From Moanibacter sp964542645 (GTDB lineage: Bacteria; Verrucomicrobiota; Verrucomicrobiia; Opitutales; UBA2987), in assembly GCA_964542645.1 (NCBI GenBank), contig CAZIUG010000008.1, forward strand, positions 434,001 through 498,000: a stretch of DNA of 64,000 nt, in the 5' to 3' direction. The notes under the pieces were generated by a model, which was given only the letters and a program-made list of their open reading frames with translations, was not told the DNA's origin and did not search any database. Below, one piece after another: positions 56,564-64,000 of this stretch. Position numbers and translations under genes: made by a program. How positions within the stretch are numbered: position 1 is the stretch's first letter; each line of letters begins with the position of its first letter.

Positions 56564-57595
56564 ATGACCGAAACCCAAACTAGTAACCGCCAGATTTCTT
56601 TTATTCAGGCCGTCAACGAAGCAATCGAACAGGAAATGGAGCGTGACGATCGCGTTTTCGTCATGGGTGAAGACATTGCCGGCGGCGCCGGTCGCCCAGA
56701 TAAACAGGATGCCTGGGGAGGACCAATGAGATTAACCAAGGGGCTAATCGACAAATTCGGACCAGAACGGGTACGAGACACCCCTATCTCTGAAGCGGGC
56801 TTCATAGGGGCCGGGGTTGGGGCAGCCGCAACCGGAATGCGGCCGGTTGTCGATTTAATGTATGTTGGCTTTTTTGGTGTTTGTGCTGATCAGATCACGA
56901 ATAATGCTTCCAAAATTCATTATATGTTTGGAGGAAAGGTTAAAGTGCCAATCACAATCATGACCGCGACTGGGGCGGGAACCGGTTCAGCAGCGCAACA
57001 TTCGGAAACTCTCTACTCCATCTTCACTCATTACCCAGGGCTTAAGTGCGTCGCTCCGTCGAACCCTTACACGGTCAAAGGCCTCTTCACTTCCGCAATT
57101 CGGGACGATGATCCGGTAATGATATTCAATAACCGACAGTTGATGGGCATGCGTTTCGATAACCATGTCCCAGAAGAGTCGTACACCCTACCCATTGGGG
57201 AAGCTAGTGTTACACGCGAAGGTTCTGATATCACCCTTATCGGAATTGGGTATACGACCCGCGTCTGCTTAGAGGCTGCTGACGATCTCGAAAGCCAGGG
57301 GATTTCTACCGAGGTAATCGATCTTCTCTCCCTTTCTCCAATGGATAATGCAGCTATCTTGAAATCTGTCCAGAAGACCCGAAAGGTCGTGATTGTAGAC
57401 GAAGACTATCCTAGATGCAGTATCGCTACTGATATTTCCGCTCTGGTGGCAGAGGAAGCTTTTGACTATCTCGACGCCCCCCCTCGCCGAGTGACCCCTC
57501 CACACACTCTAGTCCCCTATAGCCGATCGCTTGAAAAACACTATGTCCCAGATAAAAATCAAGTCATTGCTGCAGCACGAGAAGTCCTTGAATAA
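56564..57595 (+). CDS. 2-oxoacid / acetoin dehydrogenase E1 component, beta subunit
   Basis: 343 residues of the transketolase-pyrimidine-binding family. VFVMGEDIAGGAG is near residue 31, the TPISEAGFIGAGVGAA segment near 73 and the AQHSETLYSIF loop (about 145) are typical of E1 beta. The C-terminal transketolase domain has DLLSLSPMD near 245. It forms the heterotetrameric E1 with the upstream alpha subunit. Its stop codon overlaps the ribosome binding site of the E2 gene, so translation is coupled. Confidence 0.94.
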   Translation: MTETQTSNRQISFIQAVNEAIEQEMERDDRVFVMGEDIAGGAGRPDKQDAWGGPMRLTKGLIDKFGPERVRDTPISEAGFIGAGVGAAATGMRPVVDLMYVGFFGVCADQITNNASKIHYMFGGKVKVPITIMTATGAGTGSAAQHSETLYSIFTHYPGLKCVAPSNPYTVKGLFTSAIRDDDPVMIFNNRQLMGMRFDNHVPEESYTLPIGEASVTREGSDITLIGIGYTTRVCLEAADDLESQGISTEVIDLLSLSPMDNAAILKSVQKTRKVVIVDEDYPRCSIATDISALVAEEAFDYLDAPPRRVTPPHTLVPYSRSLEKHYVPDKNQVIAAAREVLE

Positions 57596-57607
57596 AGGAG
57601 ATTTCTA

Positions 57608-58792
57608 ATGGCGGTCACCATAGTTATGCCCCGGTTGGGCGACTTCATGACAGAAGGAGTTGTGGCCGGATGGTCTAAAAAGCCGGGCGAGTTGGTTCAG
57701 CGCGACGAGGTTCTTGCCGAAATCGAATCAGAGAAGGTAACCTATTCTCTTGAAGCCACCGGAGAAGGGATTTTCCATCCCCTCGTTGACGAAGGCGGAA
57801 CTGCTGGTGTGGACGAACCGATCGCTTATCTGCTTGCGGAAGGAGAATCGCCACCTGAAGATAATAAGGACACTGAGAAAGGAAACGAGCAGGTATCTAA
57901 ACAACAGGCTTCCAAGGCACCTCGTCAACAGGCAACAGGAGAGGTAGTACCGTCAACTCCGGGTGCTCGGAGACTGGCGTCCCGTCTCGGCGTCGATATT
58001 TCTCAAGTCACTCCCTCGGGACCCCGTGGAAGAGTAGTTGAAACGGATGTCCAAGCCTACTCTGACCAGCAAAAAGGCTCGGATCCAAAACCATCTTTTC
58101 CAAAAGGAGTTCCCAAGCCCTGCGAAGTTGTCCCGCTCACTGGAATGCGCAAGGCAATTGCCGAAAATATGCGCAGTAGTCTCGCTTCGACAGCACAACT
58201 TAGCTTCTTCCTCGAAATCGATATCACGGAGGCTCAAAAGATACGCAACGTCCTCAAAAAGGAGGGTAAGGTTGTCACCCTTCCCCATGTGTTAATCAAA
58301 GCCTGTGCCGTCGCTTTAGAAAAGGAACCTGCTCTCAACACCGTGCTCTCTGAAAGAAACCTTCTCCACTTTGACCAAATCAACATGGGTGTGGCAGTTG
58401 CTCTCAAAGAGGGTCTCATCGTTCCTGTTCTCCGAGATGTTGGGAAAATGGATATCATCCAAATATCTAACTCAACCCATGATTTCGCAGTCAAAGCGCG
58501 CAAGGGGGAAATCGCCTCTGACGATCTAGTTGGCGGCACCTTTACGATAAGTGTCTTGGGTACGGTCGACGGATTCACTCCAATTCTCAATCCAGGCCAA
58601 AGTGCCATCCTCGGTGCAGGGCGCCCAACCGAAAAACCAGCTGTAAAAGACGGACAGATCGCCATCCGAGAAATGATCACCCTGAGTTTAACCGTCGACC
58701 ACCAAATTATCGACGGCGCTATTGCCGCCAAGTTCCTCCAGCGTCTTAGGGAAGAATTGGAAAGTCCTGATGTTCTTTTCGATTTGGGCTAG
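57608..58792 (+). CDS. Dihydrolipoamide acyltransferase (E2)
   Basis: 394 residues. One lipoyl domain (1-80) with the lipoylated lysine K43 in ESEKVTYS. A charged linker (82-110) leads to the E1/E3-binding domain (about 116-150, TPGARRLASRLG). The catalytic domain ends with the H-x-x-x-D-G motif in TVDHQIIDGA near 362. AAAGGAG (57594-57600) lies seven bases before the ATG, one of the best ribosome binding sites in the window. No E3 (lipoamide dehydrogenase) gene is in the window, so E3 must be encoded elsewhere. Confidence 0.94.
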   Translation: MAVTIVMPRLGDFMTEGVVAGWSKKPGELVQRDEVLAEIESEKVTYSLEATGEGIFHPLVDEGGTAGVDEPIAYLLAEGESPPEDNKDTEKGNEQVSKQQASKAPRQQATGEVVPSTPGARRLASRLGVDISQVTPSGPRGRVVETDVQAYSDQQKGSDPKPSFPKGVPKPCEVVPLTGMRKAIAENMRSSLASTAQLSFFLEIDITEAQKIRNVLKKEGKVVTLPHVLIKACAVALEKEPALNTVLSERNLLHFDQINMGVAVALKEGLIVPVLRDVGKMDIIQISNSTHDFAVKARKGEIASDDLVGGTFTISVLGTVDGFTPILNPGQSAILGAGRPTEKPAVKDGQIAIREMITLSLTVDHQIIDGAIAAKFLQRLREELESPDVLFDLG

Positions 58793-58825
58793 TAGACTAA
58801 ATATCTCGAACCTGGCACTAGCCCA
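58785..58825. promoter_or_regulatory. 9-bp inverted repeat after the E2 gene
   Basis: TGGGCTAGT (58785-58793) and ACTAGCCCA (58817-58825) are exact inverted copies with a 23-base loop; the left arm contains the E2 stop codon. There is no T run. It lies between E2 and the SDR gene and could attenuate or stabilise the mRNA. Confidence 0.35.
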
Positions 58826-58843
58826 CTACACTACTTATTGAAA

Positions 58844-59728
58844 ATGCCTGACAAAGAAAAAGGAAGACTTTCAGGAAAGGTTGCGATCGTAACCGGTTCG
58901 GGACAAGGCATTGGAAAAGGCATCGCCTTACGACTAGCCCAAGAGGGCGCTGAAGTCGTTGTGGCTGATTATAATCCTGAAACCGCTGAAGAAACAGCCT
59001 CTGAAATCAAAAGCCTTGGTCGCCGTTCTCTTTCTTACCCTGTCGACATATCTAATGTTTCCCAATTGAACCAAATGGCCGACGACACCGTGACTGAATT
59101 CGGGCATGTCGACATTCTGATCAACAACGCGGGAACAATTCAGATCAAGCCGATGATGGACGTAACCGAAGAGGATTGGGACCGGGTAATCGATCTCAAT
59201 ATGCGTGGGACTTTCTTCTGCCTACAAGCGGTAGCAAGGAAAATGATCGAACGGATACCTGAAGAACTTAAAGCTGCCATTGGGCCGGTTGAATCCTTGG
59301 CTGTACCAAAAGAAGGCGAGGGGGAAAAGAAAAAGATTACTGGGTGCTGGGGAAAAATCTTAAGTCTCTCTTCTATTTCTGGTCGGAGCGGACGTCCCAC
59401 CCAGGTACACTATGCAGCCAGCAAGGCCGCTGTTATCAGTATCACTCAATCCGCCGCCTTGGCCCTTGCTCCTTATAGGATTAATGTGAATGCTATAGCC
59501 CCTGGGGTTGTTAACACTCCCATGTGGGAGGGTATCGACCGAGATCGGGCTAAACTTCTCAAATTGAAACCCGGTGAGGCAATGGCTAATATTGTCAAAA
59601 CCGTTCCAATCAATCGCGTTTCCACGCCTGACGACCTCGCTGGAGCCATCATTTTCCTTTGTTCGTCCGACGCCGACTACATCACCGGTCAGACACTAAA
59701 TGTGGATGGCGGTTTTGCTATGAACTAG
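58844..59728 (+). CDS. Short-chain dehydrogenase/reductase with an internal insertion
   Basis: 294 residues from the ATG at 58844 (a TTG at 58838 would add two). TGSGQGIG (17-24), NNAG (94-97), catalytic S177 and Y190-x-x-x-K194 are intact. Between the helix ending ARKMIER (about 137) and the catalytic strand KILSLSS (171) lies an extra segment of about 30 residues (138-168) not seen in classical SDRs, rich in charged residues. It follows the dehydrogenase-complex operon by 51 bases on the same strand and may share it. Reaction unknown; diacetyl/acetoin reductase would fit the setting but is speculation. Confidence 0.87.
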   Translation: MPDKEKGRLSGKVAIVTGSGQGIGKGIALRLAQEGAEVVVADYNPETAEETASEIKSLGRRSLSYPVDISNVSQLNQMADDTVTEFGHVDILINNAGTIQIKPMMDVTEEDWDRVIDLNMRGTFFCLQAVARKMIERIPEELKAAIGPVESLAVPKEGEGEKKKITGCWGKILSLSSISGRSGRPTQVHYAASKAAVISITQSAALALAPYRINVNAIAPGVVNTPMWEGIDRDRAKLLKLKPGEAMANIVKTVPINRVSTPDDLAGAIIFLCSSDADYITGQTLNVDGGFAMN

Positions 59729-59942
59729 TCCAAGCTGCTGAGAAGTTTAAGCTAGAACCGGCTAATCAGGACTTCCTTATCGAAATACGGTGAGATTGGG
59801 AAACAATAATTAAACCAAGTCATAGGGATCTTTAGAAGTCAGTCGTAACTCCAGGGGGGAACCCTCTATTCCCTCTGAAAGGATACCCGACCAGATTTCT
59901 GATTCACCTACGCAGTAAAGATTTTGATGCCTCTGGCCATTA

Positions 59943-61778
59943 TCAAACTGGTTGGACATATGTGGGAGAACGACTAAAGCGTTCCATTCCGATCTTCAAT
60001 TCAAGGCTTCTACCTGGAGGAAGCTCTACACTAAAACAAGATGAATCTACATTCACGACCCTTCTAGAAGAGTCTGGGCTATCGATGGGCTCTACAGTAG
60101 TCAACCGATGTTCGCCAAAAGCGCCGCCCTGTAGAATTAATCGTCTAGTCTCAACCGTGTCGATATTGACTAATTTCACCGTTGTACTCTCAGCATCCAA
60201 ATGTGTCACAAGGGCAGCCACTCCGTCCGGAAGACCAGGTCGATTTCGATCTCCATCGAAGTAGCGCAACCGTACATGCAAGAGGCCCCCGTGATAAACG
60301 ATCTGCGGCCCTCCACAAGTAAGCTGTAAGAGCGCTTCGGTATGAACAGGATTATGATCCTGCCAATGGTGAACGTCCCACGATTCGGGATCGCCATGAT
60401 CATTGCGAATTGCATCCATCCGCCTTAAAGCTTCAGCGTACTGCTGATCAAGAATCTTAGCCGGGTAATCCTCGTTGCGACCATCAAGATAGCAATACCA
60501 AGGACCAAAATGAATATCATCTCCTTTACCTCTCCCGGGTTTAACTTCCAACCAGTCGGTCTGCGTTTCGGGAATCCGTTCGAGACGTTCCCGGTCTCCC
60601 TCCTCCTGTGAAAGGTACCAGATCTGTGCCGCGTGGTGCGGTGAAAGGGGTCGATAGGAAGTCCAACCTTCATCGGTATGACGATAGGGAACCATGAGTC
60701 TCCCTTCCTCCTCACGACCAAGATCTAAAATACGGTCGAGCTGACCGCGTGGGATATCAAGATAGGCTAAGTCACCAGTCAAAAGGACTGCATTCATCGC
60801 CGCTATAGTAAGTGGTTCGATAATCGACATGAATCCATGAGGCCATTGCCATCCGTAATAACCACCCCACCACTTACCACCCATCGTCTCGCCCACCTCG
60901 CCCGAAGGACCAACGTTATCCGGACAAATCCCATCGTTTGCTTTGATTCGGTCCGCCCAAGCCTCTAGATAGTCAAGAACCCAGCTCCGATAACGATCTT
61001 CTCCGGTTAATATGTAAGCATGAGAGACAAGACTCGTGCAGGTTAAGTTGAGGGGCACATCACAACGCATCTGCCTGTCATTAAGAACTTTCAAGATAAC
61101 TTCGAACACCGCATCATCGTTCCAGTCAGCAATCTGGACAGCATCTTTAGACCCCGTCCGTGGAGTTGTTGGAACATCTAGGTCATCAAACGGAACTGGA
61201 TAGTTGGCCAGAATCGATCGGTGAGTCACCCAATCTTCCCATGAGTTTTCAAACCGGGGGCCGCGGCTACCATTGATCGGAGAGCGGATCATTCGCTTAT
61301 CAGCGTCCCAATTCACTGCATCAGGGTCATCACCAGTGTAGAAACCAGCAAACCGGAGCGCCCTTGACCGATCCGGCTCACGGTTCGGATCAGCAAGACC
61401 GAAATAGTAAAAGTAGATCGATGATTCACCGTGATGCATCCAATCATAATAGGCATCGAACTCTCTGTATACCTGACCGTACTCAGTAAACTGGCGTGTA
61501 ACAGACTCCCAGAGGAAACGACTTTCTTCGTGGAGATTATCAGAGCCCCCAAGTGAATAAAAAAGTGGCCAATTGTGATAACTCTCGTACCCGTCGTCTG
61601 AACCATCCATTCCCGGCCAATCTTCGCGCCAGACAAAGGTTCCATCGGCTCGGGTATAACGACGCTGGAAGACAGGCGCTGCCTCGTTCATTGTCCGTAT
61701 GAGATGACGCTCTCTTATCGCCCAATCCGGCGGGGCGGTGATGGATTCAGCGAGAAATGTAGATGGCTTGTCGAACAT
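59943..61778 (-). CDS. Uncharacterised 611-residue protein, possible alpha/alpha-toroid enzyme
   Basis: I do not recognise the family. The protein has no signal peptide. It is rich in Trp, Tyr, Asp and His (for example HNWPLFYSLGG near 67, GGKWWGGYYGWQWPHGF near 305), a composition common in carbohydrate-active (alpha/alpha)6 barrels. Residues 230-420 show repeated amphipathic helical segments (LTCTSLVSHAYILTGED, then IAAMNAVLLTGDLAYLD). The last 100 residues look like beta-strands. A glycoside hydrolase or lyase acting on imported sugars is my guess. It lies downstream of proS on the same strand, with a structured element between the two. Confidence 0.7.
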   Translation of the reverse strand: MFDKPSTFLAESITAPPDWAIRERHLIRTMNEAAPVFQRRYTRADGTFVWREDWPGMDGSDDGYESYHNWPLFYSLGGSDNLHEESRFLWESVTRQFTEYGQVYREFDAYYDWMHHGESSIYFYYFGLADPNREPDRSRALRFAGFYTGDDPDAVNWDADKRMIRSPINGSRGPRFENSWEDWVTHRSILANYPVPFDDLDVPTTPRTGSKDAVQIADWNDDAVFEVILKVLNDRQMRCDVPLNLTCTSLVSHAYILTGEDRYRSWVLDYLEAWADRIKANDGICPDNVGPSGEVGETMGGKWWGGYYGWQWPHGFMSIIEPLTIAAMNAVLLTGDLAYLDIPRGQLDRILDLGREEEGRLMVPYRHTDEGWTSYRPLSPHHAAQIWYLSQEEGDRERLERIPETQTDWLEVKPGRGKGDDIHFGPWYCYLDGRNEDYPAKILDQQYAEALRRMDAIRNDHGDPESWDVHHWQDHNPVHTEALLQLTCGGPQIVYHGGLLHVRLRYFDGDRNRPGLPDGVAALVTHLDAESTTVKLVNIDTVETRRLILQGGAFGEHRLTTVEPIDSPDSSRRVVNVDSSCFSVELPPGRSLELKIGMERFSRSPTYVQPV

Positions 61779-61822
61779 CGTTTGAAATGATTTAATTATG
61801 TGAGGCTTAAGTGAAGGCTACC

Positions 61823-61884
61823 AGCCAGACCTCATATCATATCCCTCAATCATGAGGGAAGATTAAAAGGCTATGAGGCTGGCT
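61823..61884. other. Nested stem-loop element between proS and the 611-residue gene
   Basis: The outer arms AGCCAG-A-CCTCATA (61823-61836) and TATGAGG-CTGGCT (61872-61884) pair over 13 bp with one bulged A. Inside lies a second hairpin, TCCCTCA-ATCA-TGAGGGA (61842-61859). No T run follows on the minus strand, so it is not a simple terminator. It could be a leader structure of the 611-residue gene or an mRNA processing site after proS. Confidence 0.5.
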
Positions 61885-61908
61885 AGATAACACCGTTACT
61901 TCCAACTT

Positions 61909-63639
61909 TCACGCCAAAACTCGATCGAGGCAAGACTCCACTAACGATCCGACATGATCTACTAGTCGATCGATCGATATGTCCATTTTCGTTTCCTCCC
62001 CTCGCAGTTTCACTTCAACTTGACCCTTCTCCAGCCCCCTTGGCGCCAAAGTAACCCTTATTGGGATGCCAATCAGATCCGCATCGTTAAATTTCACTCC
62101 CGCACGTTCTTTTCGGTCATCCAACAGCACTTCGAATCCAACAGACTCGAGATCCTGGTAGAGCTTATCAGCTACTTCCAATTTTTTGTTTGAAATCACT
62201 ATCATATGGACTTGAAACGGGGCTAATTCCATAGGCCAGAGGATCCCCTGTTCGTCGTGATGCTCTTCAATTACACATGCCATCAAGCGCCCAACTCCGA
62301 TCCCGTATGATCCCATCACTAGTGGACGCGATCTCCCGGACTCATCCAAGACACATGCCTCTAGGCCTTCGCTGTACTTGGTTCCCAATTTGAAAATATT
62401 TCCCACCTCTATACCGCGTGTCCGGCAAAGAGGTGCCCCACACGCGACACAAGGCATTCCCTCTTCCACTGCAACCAAATCGGTAACAAGATCTGCCTCA
62501 TAATCCCTTCCCACATTTACATTCAGAAAATGATGATCTGCTTTGTTAGCACCCGAAACCAGGTTTTTCGTTTCTGCAACAAGCGGGTCCACGACAACAA
62601 CGACATTTTTGTCGAGACCAATCGGCGAACCATATCCAGGCTCGCTCCCCGAATCCCTAATTTCTTGCTCAGTGGCAGGACGTAGTCCCATAGCCTTAAC
62701 TGCATTCGAGAGCTTGGTCTCGCTCAATTCATAGTCCCCTCGAATCACAGCAAATATCATCTGCTCCATCCCATTAATCGAACCGACAAAGAATACCGCT
62801 TTCGCCGTACTACTTGACGGTATGTCCAAAAACGTTGTCAATTCCTTGATTGTCTTGCAGTCCGGCGTATTCACTTCTTCAAGAGGTAACGCCCCAGTTC
62901 GATCAGGACACTCCCTGCGAAAAACTGCTGCCTCGCGATTTGCACTATAATTACAATGGTTACAGATGATTAAAGTGTCCTCTCCTGCCGAATTTAGATA
63001 CATAAATTCATGCGCTCCACTTCCCCCCATAATCCCCGTGTCGCTCTGAACCGATATAACCGAATCAGCGAACCCAGAACGGTGGAACACCCTCTCATAA
63101 GCCCGAAACATCTTGTTGTAGCTCTCATCCAATCCGGCATTATCGAGATCGAAGCTGTACGCATCTTTCATCGTAAACTCTCTTACCCGGATAAGTCCTC
63201 CCCGACTGCGGGGTTCGTCCCGGAACTTGGTCTGAATCTGGAACACTGAGACGGGCAGTTGTTTATAACTGCGAAGAGCATGCCGAGCCAAGTCTGCCAC
63301 CGCTTCTTCGTGAGTCATGGCCAGACAAATGTCACGACCTGTCCTATCTTCCATCCTCAAGAGCTCCGGTCCGATTCCTTCCCATCGACCACTTCGCTGC
63401 CAAAGTTCTGCCGGATGAACAACCGGCATACTGAGTTCGACACAGCCAATTGCTATCATTTCCTCGCGGAGGATCGCTTCAATCTTTTGAGCCACTCTCA
63501 AGCCAAGTGGCAGATAGCTAAAAATCCCCGATGCCAAGGGACGAATTAATCCCGCTCGCAAGGACAATTGATGACTAATCAGATCCGCATCGCCCGGTGC
63601 TTCGCGAAGAGTTGGAATCAACATGCTACTGTAACGCAT
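61909..63639 (-). CDS. proS: Prolyl-tRNA synthetase (bacterial type)
   Basis: 576 residues, the length of the bacterial ProS with the INS editing domain. Class II motifs are present: motif 2 at KFRDEPRSRGGLIRVREFTMKDAYSF (in two parts, about 137-162), motif 3 at MGSYGIGVGRL near 442. The INS editing domain occupies about 225-395 and has KAVFFV and an FAVIRGDYELSETKL stretch. The anticodon-binding domain is C-terminal. It charges tRNA-Pro in the cytoplasm. Second ATG at codon 6 is an alternative start. Confidence 0.97.
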   Translation of the reverse strand: MRYSSMLIPTLREAPGDADLISHQLSLRAGLIRPLASGIFSYLPLGLRVAQKIEAILREEMIAIGCVELSMPVVHPAELWQRSGRWEGIGPELLRMEDRTGRDICLAMTHEEAVADLARHALRSYKQLPVSVFQIQTKFRDEPRSRGGLIRVREFTMKDAYSFDLDNAGLDESYNKMFRAYERVFHRSGFADSVISVQSDTGIMGGSGAHEFMYLNSAGEDTLIICNHCNYSANREAAVFRRECPDRTGALPLEEVNTPDCKTIKELTTFLDIPSSSTAKAVFFVGSINGMEQMIFAVIRGDYELSETKLSNAVKAMGLRPATEQEIRDSGSEPGYGSPIGLDKNVVVVVDPLVAETKNLVSGANKADHHFLNVNVGRDYEADLVTDLVAVEEGMPCVACGAPLCRTRGIEVGNIFKLGTKYSEGLEACVLDESGRSRPLVMGSYGIGVGRLMACVIEEHHDEQGILWPMELAPFQVHMIVISNKKLEVADKLYQDLESVGFEVLLDDRKERAGVKFNDADLIGIPIRVTLAPRGLEKGQVEVKLRGEETKMDISIDRLVDHVGSLVESCLDRVLA

Positions 63640-63921
63640 GAGTAGTTACTAAACAAAGATCCGGAAGATGGAAGCGTGAAACAAACGGAATTACTCCTGT
63701 TTTTTATTTCTCCACATAATTCATACACAGAAATTCGGAAACCCCAGTAATCTTGCAACCTCGAATTTAACTTCATTTTGCAATCTAGGTTTCAAAAGAT
63801 TCCGGGCCCCATTGGTCAAAAATGACCAATGGGGCCCGGAATCTTGGCTTGGCATGGTCTATGCTGGATAGACGCATCTGATTTTCACCATTCGACTTGA
63901 ACCACGAATTCGGACCTCTTA
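63640..63921. other. Gap with a long inverted repeat
   Basis: Divergent region upstream of proS. No coding frame is apparent; the main feature is the 23-bp inverted repeat listed separately. The promoter of proS should be in the left part. Confidence 0.4.
63796..63845. repeat. Perfect 23-bp inverted repeat with AAAA loop
   Basis: Arms 63796-63818 and 63823-63845 match exactly in inverted orientation, with only four A between them. The core is GC-rich (CCGGGCCCC). On the minus strand the stem is followed by TTTTG, so it may terminate transcription coming from the right; on the plus strand no T run follows. I see no second copy in the window. Confidence 0.7.
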
Positions 63922-64000
63922 ATGAATACTTCTGACACAATAGCTTACCCAAGAGGATTCAAAGCCTTCGCCTTGTTTCTCTTTAGCCCTATCCTCTTCG
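63922..64000 (+). CDS. Possible start of a further gene (runs off window)
   Basis: An ATG at 63922 opens a frame without stop to the window end (26 codons seen). The visible part has a polar start followed by a hydrophobic run (AFALFLFSPILF), as in a signal peptide or first membrane segment. No ribosome binding site is clear. Too little is present to name a product. Confidence 0.3.
   Translation, partial: MNTSDTIAYPRGFKAFALFLFSPILF

Noticed and set aside
1..64000. CRISPR arrays, insertion sequences, prophage genes
   Set aside because: No regularly spaced repeats, transposase, integrase or phage structural genes were seen.

Overview
This window most likely comes from an uncultured marine PVC-type heterotroph. 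A verrucomicrobial (Opitutae-like) origin is my best guess, resting on gene style: a multi-pass protein resembling the DUF6785/DUF6784 families of Planctomycetes and Verrucomicrobia, several Fe(II)/2-oxoglutarate and phytanoyl-CoA-type dioxygenases, Gfo/Idh/MocA oxidoreductases, ThuA, sulfatase and sugar isomerase/epimerase proteins. Housekeeping genes (mfd, ppk, proS, apt, mtnP) are ordinary bacterial types. Sampled background GC is about 43-48 %. Many starts lack a clear Shine-Dalgarno sequence. No phage, insertion sequence or CRISPR array was seen. The phylum call is inference.

Layout. 1-8.9 kb: 3' part of mfd, a SurA-like chaperone/isomerase, tRNA-Tyr, a metallophosphoesterase, a SMUG1-type uracil-DNA glycosylase, a zinc-free quinone oxidoreductase and an M20 amidohydrolase. 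9-15 kb: an SHMT-like enzyme, a TauD-like dioxygenase, a Gfo/Idh/MocA oxidoreductase, a DapA-like aldolase and an ACT protein. 15-23 kb: two large membrane proteins, one of 862 residues and one of 1733 residues in which a protease-associated-like and degenerate M28-like extracytoplasmic region is joined to an FtsX-like permease. 23-27 kb: a 2-hydroxyacid dehydrogenase and an M14 carboxypeptidase. 27-32.5 kb: a polyphosphate block (ROK kinase, ppx/gppA, ppk1), then a YacP-like NYN protein. 32.8-37.3 kb: tRNA-Ser(UGA) followed by three GC-richer genes (lactonase-like propeller, sulfatase, TauD-like dioxygenase) that look like an acquired island.

37.3-42.9 kb: a minus-strand run with a class IV aminotransferase, DgcA- and DgcN-like proteins (a proposed D-amino-acid/D-glutamate route), CinA with a damaged deamidase active site, and another Gfo/Idh/MocA protein. 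43-51.5 kb: an SDR, a TIM-barrel isomerase coupled to an NHL protein, two PhyH-type oxygenases, mtnP-apt for methylthioadenosine/adenine salvage, threonine aldolase and a ThuA protein. 51.6-55.4 kb: tdh-kbl, which turns threonine into glycine and acetyl-CoA, and a threonine synthase-like gene. 55.5-59.7 kb: E1alpha, E1beta and E2 of a 2-oxoacid/acetoin dehydrogenase complex without E3, then an SDR. 59.9-64 kb: an unrecognised 611-residue protein, proS, a structured intergenic element and a perfect 23-bp inverted repeat.

The genes suggest an organism living on amino acids (threonine, glycine, possibly D-amino acids) and modified sugars, with polyphosphate storage. The strongest candidates for something undescribed are the two-gene membrane system at 15.2-23.1 kb and its peptidase-like/FtsX fusion.
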